Shown here: in pieces, positions 54,819 to 64,000 of the stretch
Layout: every line of letters begins with the position of its first letter
Position numbering within the stretch: the stretch's first letter is position 1
Source: Parelaphostrongylus tenuis
Taxonomy: Eukaryota; Nematoda; Chromadorea; Rhabditida; Metastrongylidae
DNA length: 64,000 nucleotides
Reading direction: 5' to 3'
NCBI GenBank assembly: GCA_019055375.1
Contig: JAHQIW010000472.1
Coordinates: 32,546 to 96,545 of the forward strand
Position numbers and translations under genes: made by a program
The notes under the pieces: generated by a model
Seen by the model: only the letters and a program-made list of their open reading frames with translations
Told to the model about the DNA's origin: nothing
The model's database searches: none

Positions 54819-54866
54819 GTGCAATACACGTGTTTCTCCCTTGCAGCTTTCTCAGTTTCGCAGTGC
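54819..54866 (-). ncRNA. Decayed hammerhead HHR-4
   Basis: Minus strand: core box CTGAGAA (one change at G8 from CTGATGA), GAA, stem III A-C with loop ACGT and G-T, cleavage base A and 3' strand TTGCAC. The 5' stem I strand has diverged and pairs poorly. It occupies the same place in its array unit as HHR-3. Probably inactive. Confidence 0.5.
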
Positions 54867-55974
54867 CTTTCATCTGAGCCAATCCCTATTGGGGAAGACC
54901 CCGTCATTTAGAGGAATCGTCGGCGAGCATGTCACATCGCGTGTAACGTGAAAATTACTTCATAAACGGTGGAGATAATAGATCACTGCATATCTGTTGA
55001 CATGATCATCGAATATTACAGTGATCAACAGTTGATTGCTCAAGGCTGGTAGTTTTGATATTACCTTAATATTTGAATGATTTTCAGATTCCGCTCGAAA
55101 CAATATAAGTGCTTATAAAAAACCTCATGAAAGGCTGAAAAAATACATTGTCAGACCATATTGCTTTGAGTAGGATCTGAAAAAACAGCCGAATATGAAG
55201 GTTTCCAAAGTAATCAGAGCTTACAAGTACACATTTTGTATGAGTTTTAAGTTGGTATTTTGTAGGTTTTCGGGAAGTATTTTCTTGACAGCATTGGTCA
55301 CAGCATTACCGAAAGGGATGTATCGGTTTCATAGGACTTAACAGTAGAATTTTGTATAAGAGAGTTGATATGACGGCGTAAACTCTCATATTCAGGAGAG
55401 GTGGCGTAAAACAAAATGTACACTCAAAGGCATCATTTCTTATCCACCCAATCTGTTATCTGCTTTGTTTTTACATAGAAACACCAAGTTTTTCCTACAG
55501 CGTAACCTAAACAGCGAGTTAAACACCTTAAAACATATTTGTCATGTGAGTAGGGCTCACATTCACCCTTTAGATTACTGGAGAAGCGTCTATTTTATCG
55601 CCAACAAATACTATTTTTGCTAAATCTGACCTACTAATTGAGGAAAAGAATGCCGTATGCTACAGTTCTGCCATAGTCATGATAAGGAAACTGCTGAACT
55701 AAACAAATGGCGGCCTTTTCTTTTTATAGCTAACTCAGTCCTGTAAAACATGGCCTCAACTATTACAACACGTTTTCAGCAGACCTACACATGTCCAACT
55801 GAACGTGAGCACACAAACTCTTATCACATTGATATGCTTTCAAAGTAAGAAATCAACCAACGTGTTTAGAGATTTCAAACTTGTGTATGAATCAAGAGTA
55901 GATCTGCGAAAGCTGTGCTCAAAAACCACTGCTGTACTACAACACCCGACCACTCGCTACACAATCAAAGCTCT

Positions 55975-56290
55975 CGACGCTGTCAAGCTCTGAAGAATGC
56001 GATATGCATTCGTCTTCAATTTCTAACTTCGTTTGAGCTGATTGAATGCATATATCGCTTTTACGTATGCATATATCGCTTTTACGTTTACTCGCTGTGG
56101 TCTCTCGCTATATCGAGTCGTGCTGTTGTCTTTTCAGTGAAATCTCAAACCAGTCTGATACCATTTTCCCTCACCGCCAGAATAGATGGTTTGGTGAGCC
56201 ATGAGCACGATATCCAACCATTTACCTTGTGCAAGACTCAGAACACCTTTAGCCACTGCGCCACATGCGTACTTAGTTGTACAATTAACA
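55975..56290 (-). repeat. SINE-B copy, minus orientation
   Basis: It shares with 58190-58470 the phrases CTCGCTGTGGTCTCTCGCT, GGTTTGGTGAGCCATGAGCA and AGCCACTGCGCCA. A short direct duplication (GCATATATCGCTTTTACG twice at 56048-56084) is internal to this copy. Confidence 0.55.
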
Positions 56291-57199
56291 TTGTAAAATG
56301 TTTGATAGATTTCACAAGGACACCTTCCTCATCCGCAATCACATCGAAACCCATAACCCAGTTAACATTGTCCAGGTGATTAGATAACCAATAGCTTTTA
56401 AGATAGCTGAAAAATAATGGCCCTTAAGACCACCTATGGAACTCGCTGCTTTGGGACTTCGGCAGTGTTTCGGGAATGGGCGTCATGACCATAAGGGCAC
56501 GTGTAGTTCCACTCAACGGTCTGCCAATGCTTGTCGCCACACCGGATACCCCGGTATGGCATTCCAAAAATTTAGGCTTGCGGTACGACCACAAGTGGAA
56601 GGAGACACCCTTAGTACCTTGTGATACTGGGTTATAACCAATGAGACTTACCTTCGCCCGTCTAACGACGTGATGATGCAGCGTATCCTGCGCAGGCTGG
56701 CGAATCGTTTCTCTCGTCGTCAGACAAAACGACGCGTCGGATCCCGCGGTGCGCTGATTTCGACACCGTCATCACTGATGCTTCGTGATGTTTCCTTCAA
56801 CAGATGGTTCATTTCGATCTTGGATGGGCATATATACAAGTGCTGCTTAAATATATTGATTACATCAATGAATTAGTATATTAAATCAAATTTATACATG
56901 ATACGTTATATGTAATGTTTTCATTTAGAAACTGGTTGTAGAAAGCAAATTCTGCCCTTATACGAGATGGTTTTTGATTACCCTTTATTGTTTATCAACA
57001 AGGAACTCGTATGAGCCGTGTTGAAATGCTGTGAAATCATGGAGATTGTTGTTGTATGAGCTGTATCGCAATAGGTAAAAGAAGTTCTCTTAAATACAGC
57101 GGTTTCCAAAGCAATAAAACTGCAACTACATATTTTGCGTGAGTCTTGAAGTGGCGCTTTGTAGGTTTCAGGAGGTGTTTCTTTCAAGTGCCGCATGTT

Positions 57200-57490
57200 G
57201 CGCAACGGTTAGAGGTGCTCTTCGTCGGACACAAGATCGATGGCCGATCTTGCGCACATGGCTCACCAAGCCATCCATCCTTCTGAAGTGGGTAAATTGC
57301 TACTAGACTGGTTTCAGATTTGTACGGAAGAGGGGGGGGGGGGGCTAACCAGCACTGACTCGGTACAGCTGTAGGCCTACCGCGAGTCATTGTAGAGGCC
57401 AGATACGCATTCAGTCACCTTAAACAAAGTTAAAATTGAAGGCGAATGCATGGCGCATCCCTCAGAGGTTGATCAACGCGCAGGGCTTCA
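57200..57490 (+). repeat. SINE-B copy, plus orientation
   Basis: It begins GGTTAGAGGTGCTCTTCGTC and ends CAGAGGTTGATCAACGCG, matching 25085-25370. A run of 11 G at about 57332 is inside. Confidence 0.6.
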
Positions 57491-58189
57491 TCCTTCCTTC
57501 ATTTTTTCTCGATAGCATCCGTCACAGCATTAGCGGAAGGAAAATATCGGTTTGACAGATTTTAACAATATTGTTTTACATGAGAGAGTACACGAAGAGT
57601 TGAAGGCGAAAGCTTTAATATTCAAGAAAGATCAGCATACAAGAAAACTCACACGCATAGACATAATTCCTTAATTCACCCAATCTGTTCTATGCTTTGT
57701 TCTTAAACAGGAACACCAAGTTTTTCCTACACCATAGAACATAAACCTGAGTTGTACACCTCAAAACATATTCATCGTGTGAGTAGGGCTGACAATCATT
57801 CTTCATATTGCTGAAAATGCGCTTATTCTGCTGCCAAAGTACGCCATGCTTACTAAATCTGGCCAGTAAATGAAGGTAAAGAATACCGTACGCTATGATT
57901 TTACCACAGATCTGATGAGGAAACTGCTCAACTGAACATAAGGCGCTTTCTTTTAAAAGAAAACTCAATCCTGCAAAAAAAGGCCGCAACCGCTAAAACG
58001 TTCTCGGAAGACCTGTAGATAGCCAATTGAGTGTGAGCATACAAATTCACATATGAGTGATACGCTTTCAATGCAAGAAGTGAACCGATATTTTGTAAGA
58101 TTTCAAACCTGTGCGTGTATCAAGAGTAGCATCTAATAAATCTGTGCTCAAAAACTACTATTGTAGGAGATCACTCGCCACTCGCTGTA

Positions 58190-58470
58190 ACATCAAAGCT
58201 TTCGGCATTGATCAATCCCTGGAGGATGCGCTATTCATTTGCCTTCAATTTCTAAGTTCGTTTGAGACGACTTAATGTATATCCGGGCTTTACAATGACT
58301 CGCCGTGGGCCTCTCGCTGAATCGAGTCGGTGCTGCTTAATTTTCCAGAGAAGTCTGAGATTAGTTTGGTACAAATTTCCCGACCCCAGCGTGGTAGATT
58401 GTTTGGTGAGCCATGAGCACAAGATGGAACCATTGACTTGTGTGCGACGCAGAGCACCTCTAGCCACTGC
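58190..58470 (-). repeat. SINE-B copy, minus orientation
   Basis: On the minus strand it reads GCAGTGGCTAGAGGTGCTCT, ACAAGTCAATGGTTCCATC and ends GGGATTGATCAATGCCGAAA. Open frames across it on both strands are by-products. Confidence 0.6.
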
Positions 58471-59524
58471 GCTAGATGCGCTCTTAGTTGTACAATTATC
58501 ATTGCAAAATGTGGAATAAATTTTGCTGAAACACCTCCCTCATCCGCAACCACATGGTACCCCACAAAGCAATTAGCACTTCTCCAGGTGCAAAAGTAAC
58601 TATTGATTGTCGAGATAACTAAGAACTAAGAGGTTCTGAGAACTACCTGTGGAACTCGTTCTTTCACGGATTCTGACATTCTGACCCACCAAATTGAATA
58701 ATTTCATAAGATCGACAAGATTTTTCAAAATTTCACCGCCTTGTAGCGAGATATATCCATTGATGTTGACTGATGTGTAATTTGACGGTAAGAGGGCACG
58801 TGCTTACGCGGTTGCGCTACTGATGCCTGTTTTGCCACCACCCTTCGAGTAATTTTACGCCATCGCCTACAGAAAAGCAGAGATCGAGGCAGTTTCAACG
58901 ACCGAGAACCTCACAGCAGTCCCCGCGCGCAGCTTATATGCTTGCTGCCATACCGGATACCCCGGAACGGCGCTCCAAAAATTTGGGTTTGTGGCACGAC
59001 CACAAGTGGAAGGCCGGATACTTTTAGTACCTTTTGAAACTAAGTTATAACCGACGACGTGGTTGGCGACTATCAACTTATGCGACAATGCGTCGTATCC
59101 CACGCGGGTTGCCAAATCAATTCTCTACATGCCAGACAGAAGGAGACCGCGACGAGTGGGAGCGCGATCGGTTTCGACATCGTCTGGTATTTCGTGACAT
59201 CTCCTTCCATAAAAGTAGCGTTCTGGTCTCCGGTCGATTGTGTATTCAAAGGTACTGCTTGATCACACTCGGGGAGGTAGTGACATTGTGAGGAACGAAT
59301 TTCGGTCAGTACCTATGTCACCCTTGATCTCCTATTGATATTTATTGCCGAGGATTTCTTATGACTCGCTCGTGATAAAATGCTGTCAAAGGTGAAATCG
59401 CTTGTTAAAAAAATTGTGGATTTTAACTGAAAATTGAGTTTTTCTCACATACAACGATTTTTCAGGAGTACACAGGTTGATAACTATGTTCTGTCGTTTT
59501 TTTTTTGTTATATTTACATATATA

Positions 59525-60556
59525 TATCACCTGTATCACCTGTCGTCTCGTTGATCGTCGAGTGACTCAAGCGGGTACCAGCAACACTTCCATTTTTCCC
59601 AGTCGCGTGCAAGAGTAGCCCAGGGGATCCTCCTTGATCTGGGGATTCGCTGGGAATCATATCTTTCTTCTATTATTTTCGTGAAGAAATCGGACCATCG
59701 GGTCAGTGGTCTTCCTTTAGAGCGCTTGACATCCCGAGGAATCCAGTCGGTAACGGCTCTTGTCCATCGGTTGTCGTTGAAGCGCATCACGTGGCCGGCT
59801 CACCTTATTTTCGATATCCTGGCGTGTAGGACGGCGTCTCTGAATTTCGATCACTGACGTAGGTCGGAACTTTGGATCCTTTCTCTCATTTGCGAGATAC
59901 GGGATACTCCTAGCATCGATCTTTCGACTGCGCGTTCGATAACGCCAAGTGATTTTTCGTTCTGCTTACGTAGTGACCACGTTTCTGCCGCATACGTTAG
60001 GTCAGGGATAATTGTCGAGTCGAAAAAGTGGGCATGGAGTCGAATGTTCTTTGTCCTATTCGTTACATCTAGGTTGCTCTCAAATGTTCACCCAGCCGCT
60101 CCTCCTCCTGCTCAACTCTGCAGCTAGGTCGTTCATCATGTTGATTTCACGACCTAGATAGACGTAACTGGAGCATTCGGAGATTGCCGTTCCGTTGAGC
60201 GCGAATGGGGCTTAGAAACGCATCCGTTTCTCATGAACATCGTTTTCGTTAGATTTAGTTGAAGACCTATCTTTACACAGGCGTTATCGAAATCTCAACA
60301 TTCGTTCCGGTTGGCTGATGTTTGGTGTTATGAGAACGATATCGTCATAAAAGCGAAGATGGTTTAATTGTCAACCATCAATTTTCACTCTCATATCGTC
60401 CCATTCTAATGTTCGCATGATGTTTTGTGAGGTGGCAGTGAATAGTTTTGGAGAAATGGTATCGCCTTGTCGGACCTCTCTTCTTACGTCAACGGTGATA
60501 TTGTTGTAGAATAAAGATATTTTGGTTGGAAATCTTCGTAAAGCTCACGAAGAATC
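59525..60556 (-). mobile_element. RTE fragment R5 (3' half, duplicate of R1)
   Basis: Minus-strand RTE reverse transcriptase, nearly identical to R1, from the shared 3' tail to about motif A-B, where it breaks at 60556. R1 continues another 190 bp of reverse transcriptase there, so R5 has lost it. The C-terminal frame GRPLTRWSDFFTKIIEERYD is still open. The FYDD variant of motif C is present. Confidence 0.9.
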
Positions 60557-63500
60557 ATTATGCTTTCCATTCTGATAAAAAACTGCAAACAGAGATTTTG
60601 TGGTTCTTTAACGAGTGTTTTATATGCTTCTAAAGAGTATTTTTTGTGAACAAATTTGATTACAGCAGCAGCAGAAAGTAATTATCGGTTTAACAGTATT
60701 GAACAACAAAAGTTGCACATGAGGTAATTAATTCGACGGCGAAACTCGCATAAGAAAGACATTTCATCATAAAATAGAATGATTGCCCATAGACATTATT
60801 TTTTGAATTCACCAAATCTCTTTTGTGTTTTATCTTTTCATCGAGATACCAGGTTTTCCCTACAACATAGAACATGAACACCGAATTGTACACCTGAAAA
60901 TATATCTGTCATGTGAGCAGGGCTTACTTTAACCCATCAAATAGCAAAAATGCTCCTTATTTTCCGTCCAAGTAATTCATATTCACTAAATCTCATCTAG
61001 TAATAAAGGAAAATAATGCCGTACACTACAATTCTGCAACAGTTATGATGTAAAAAATGCTCAACTGAACAAATGGCGGCTTAATATTTTTTAAAGATGA
61101 CCCAGTCCTATAAAGCACATGGTTCCAACCACTGGAACATGTTCTCGACAGACCAGCACATAACCAACTGCGGGTATGCGCATAGAGGATGAGAAACTCC
61201 CCAAATGGGGATGGAAACGGCCATCACCTAGTAAAATGAGATCAGCTCACAATGTATAGAGCCAATCACGAATGCTCAAAGAGCTGCAGTCAGTCATTTG
61301 GTGGAAACTATCGTTTCTAGCGAGACGCGTCGTTGTATTCATACGGACGATTCGATAAAACTGCTTGATGGCTAAGTCGAGATAAAAACCTAAGTAAACT
61401 AACAATGATAACAGTGCGATATCGAATTACGAATAAACACAGACTGAGGACATTGTATGACAATTCAAATCAACAACATAGGGCTTCACTTAGGCTTTGC
61501 CTTAGGAGACACAACATCATAATTTGTGGTGCTTCAGGTAATATAGATGTGGATTAAACATCTAAAGAATCTGACAACGCTTGCACGTTGTACAGACTTC
61601 CACCTCTGAACCGTCGCTTGAATTGTCGCATTCTAACAACATCTCTCTTGTTGCCATTTACGCTAATATTACAGTGTGCTCCAAAAAGCAATTGATGGTA
61701 AAGGAAGTTGTCGTATATTATCCTTCGTCCTTCGGCTTTTAATGAAGTGCTTGCGATCTTCTTTTTCTTGAGTTTTTGAAAAGTTACGTACAGATCTTGA
61801 GCAGAGTAGCTGAAGCGTTCGTACTTTTTAACCTAATGTCCAAATTTTTGATCTGTATATTTCGAATTTCGTTCATCATTTCAGATAGACATTTGCACTA
61901 ATGCAACTGCTTTAGTGTGTGCCATGATAAGTATCGAAAACGTCGACTGAGTGCATCTAGTAGATCGTTGCAGTCAAATGTTATTGAACTACGAGAACTC
62001 TTTATATTACCGCTTTAGTAGCGCTGCTAAAGGGCTGTGGCCGATTGGTTAGTGATGCTCGCCGCGGCTCAACGCGGAGTCGGTCCCACGGCCTTCCGAC
62101 AATCTTCATCGATAAATAACTGAAGCATTTCAGAATGCCCCAACCCAAATCCTTCAAATTCCATGGAGACATACTCGACTGGTACAAACGTTCGTAAAGC
62201 AGATGAAATTCTGAAGCCAGGCGACGAATCAAATGTTAGAAGTACTGAGTCACCTTCAGTAAAAAAATATGTGGTGCAGGTTAAATAAAGTATACAGCAA
62301 AGTACAGTAAAGAGTAACGTATTGTTATTATAACTACTGATCCAAGAATGTTAAGTGATATGCAATACTGTGAAGCTCGGCAAGAGTTGAACTCACGTCT
62401 CATTCTTTGCGGAGCAGCGTGCTAATAATTGCACTACTGGGACGCCTGTTCTGCTACCACTCTTTCTTCGGTAAAAGTATCGGAGAAGCAGGTTTGTAGA
62501 CTTCTCCTGACCCCGACCTGTGATAACCAGAATGAATAAAATTTTATTGTATTTAAAACTCTATTACAAGAGTGAATTGTCAGGCCAATCACAGAGAATG
62601 TATTATATTTACAACGATAGATTTAATTTTGCCATAACAGAAATGTGCGTCAAAGGGCACTTTAGTGTTGCACAGACTTCTCGCGAACACGTCTCATCCT
62701 TTGCTTCAATCATTGGAATACGTCTCTTCATTGAGAAAGAGGTCCGCCTCTTTCTACTTGCTCTTTTTTCCACTTCTCGCACAGAGATATTCTCCTTGAG
62801 GATTGTCTTTTTTCATGTCACTATACGTTTCATATACGTTCTTCATAATGTCTCTTCCAATAAGCTCTATTACGAAACTGTTTCCGGCAATCTCGCGAAC
62901 CCTACACAAGTCTGTGACTATTTAATTTCACACAAGCATCTCTCGAAGTACAACAATGTCCCGGTTCTAGGCGCGAAAGAGTGACAACTACCTAGATAGA
63001 CGTAACTGGAACATTCGAAGATTGTCGTTCCGTTGAGCGTGAATGAGGCATTCGAAACCCATCCGTTCCTCATGAACATCGTTTTCGCTATATTTAGTTG
63101 AAGACCTATCTTTACACAGGCGTTATCGAAATCGATCAACATTCGTTCCGCTTGGCTGATGTTTGGTGTTATGAGAACGATATCGTCATAAAAGCGAAGA
63201 TGGTTTAATTGTCGACCGTCAATTTTCACTCCCACATCGTCCCATTCTAATGTTCGCATGACGTTTTGTAGGGTGGCAGTGAATAGTTCTGGCGAAATAG
63301 TATCGCCTTGGCGGGCACCTCTTCTTACGTCAATGGGTATATTGTTGTAGAATGGAGATATTATGGTTGTGAAATCTTGATAAAGCTCACGAAGGATCAT
63401 TATGTACAGAGTAGGGACCCCTGGTTATATAGATAATCTAAAACCGCTTTTGTTTCCACTGAAACAAAGGCTTTCTTCAAATCGATGAAAGTTAGACAGA

Positions 63501-63606
63501 GTGGTTGTTTGTACTCTTGTGAAACTTCAATGAGTCTTGTAATCGTGTGGGTGTGGTCCATAGTACTAAATCATTTTCGGAACGCTGCTTGTGCGCATGG
63601 CTGTCC
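59525..63606. repeat. Duplicated block D2
   Basis: Sister of D1 (6994-11870), same orientation and nearly identical by eye over 2.4 kb of non-RTE core (60570-62985) and both RTE ends. It lacks about 800 bp present in D1. On the right it continues into RTE sequence that D1 has deleted, so D2 keeps the older state there. The core includes the tRNA-like 61-mer (62033-62093), the SINE head (62372-62445) and a 154-codon plus-strand frame (62520-62984) that is also open in D1 but shorter there (135 codons) and has no recognised domain. Confidence 0.9.
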
Positions 63607-64000
63607 TTCGTCCTGTTCTATCAATCCTGTTTAGGATGGCTCGAGTGAAGAGTTTGTAGGCAACGGACGGCAAGCAGAATGGGCGATAATTGTCTATGTC
63701 GTGAATCTCCCTTTTTGAACAACAACACTGTCTTGCTGGTTTTCCATTGAATGGGGTCTTTGCCTTCTGACAGTTAGCGAGTGAAGAGCCGAGCCAGGGT
63801 GTTGATGAGAACTGGCCGCATGCTCTTCAAGTGTTCTGGTCTGAACCTGTCTGGACCGGGTGTTGTTCTGTTCTTCACCGACGATGTAGCATGTCGGATT
63901 TCGGAAGCGAGGACCGCTGGGACGACATATTCATCCCCTTTCAATTTATATGACTGTAAGAGGGCGTGGCTAGCGAAGAGATCTGAGTAGTATTGGTGGA
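62985..64000 (-). mobile_element. RTE fragment R6, continues past the right edge
   Basis: The minus strand entering from the edge encodes the linker (VVPAVLASEIRHATSSVKNR, TTPGPDRFRPEHLKSMRP, VLINTLARL), a stop, then WKTSKTVLLFKKGD and NYRPFCLPSVAYKLFTRAIL. The reverse transcriptase follows with motif A, ATLQNVMRTLEWDDVGV and LRFYDDIVLIT, ending at SSYVYLG at 62985, exactly where R2 ends. Frameshifts near 63430 and 63600 and the stop make it inactive. It shows the segment deleted from R2. Confidence 0.9.

Larger units (their letters stand above)
49360..59300 (+). repeat. Array of diverged repeat units of about 2.3-3.5 kb
   Basis: Ordered landmarks recur. A block with GTGCTCAAAAACTACT lies at 50622, 55915 and 58145. 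A block with CGCCACACCGGATACC-type sequence and CACAAGTGGAAGGCC or its variants lies at 50820, 54170, 56530 and 58950. A block near TTCTCAGATGAGAACTGG lies at 51125, 54575 and 56920. A block with CATAGAACATAAACACTGAG lies at 52060, 55495 and 57730. Most have one orientation. Sequence is strongly diverged and no frame is kept open, so this is an old tandem expansion, later split by SINE-B insertions; it continues into the core of block D2. Short minus-strand frames might hint at a decayed gene family, but I could not identify one. Confidence 0.65.

Noticed and set aside
62520..62984. 154-codon plus-strand frame as a gene
   Set aside because: It lies in the duplicated core, is shortened in the sister copy by small indels, and has no recognisable domain or splice support.
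1..64000. CRISPR arrays, bacterial operons, rRNA genes, spliced-leader RNA genes
   Set aside because: No regularly spaced identical repeats, no Shine-Dalgarno-type gene clusters and no rRNA or known spliced-leader sequence were found.

Overview
The window looks like nuclear DNA of a nematode, most likely a strongylid such as a hookworm. The reasons are small GT-AG introns, AT-rich spacers, an RTE-clade retrotransposon whose reverse transcriptase reads like those common in strongylids, Penelope-like elements, tRNA-derived SINEs and a CDK11-type kinase closest to the Caenorhabditis form. There are no operons, ribosome binding sites, rRNA genes or CRISPR arrays. Few host genes can be supported; most of the sequence is repeats. 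Identifications come from reading translations and motifs by eye, without database searches.

Layout. 0.5-4.1 kb: minus-strand exons of an Arg/Glu-rich protein that runs off the left edge. 7.0-13.0 kb: two RTE fragments around a 2.4-kb non-RTE core, with a mariner scrap; this block recurs at 59.5-64.0 kb. 15.8-16.7 kb: a Gly-rich repeat exon. 18.7-19.6 kb: a repeat carrying a hammerhead ribozyme. 19.9-21.9 kb: an internally deleted RTE. 22.3-23.4 kb: a decayed Penelope-like element. 26.9-27.3 kb: two Ser/Pro-rich exons. 30.1-34.5 kb: a damaged CDK11 (PITSLRE) gene. 36.6-37.8 kb: the best-preserved RTE reverse transcriptase. 38.7-39.1 kb: a second hammerhead repeat with a partial tandem copy. 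41.8-44.7 kb: two neighbouring small genes for predicted secreted proteins. 45.2-48.8 kb: two Penelope-like copies head to head, bounded by 12-bp direct repeats. 49.4-61.4 kb: an array of diverged repeat units of about 2.3-3.5 kb, two of which hold decayed hammerheads.

The most interesting signal is a set of small self-cleaving RNA motifs. Two minus-strand copies (19410-19453 and 38781-38824) have a full type I hammerhead core: CTGATGA, GAAA, a 6-bp stem I with compensatory changes, and a tiny stem III. They sit in about 310-bp repeat units resembling metazoan retrozymes. A related compact hammerhead-like motif lies about 200 nt after the stop codon in all three Penelope-like copies. The window therefore contains two separate groups of retroelement-associated ribozyme motifs, alongside RTE elements that could supply reverse transcriptase.

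Gene structures given as exons are inferences from open frame, splice sites and phase continuity. Transcript evidence would settle them.
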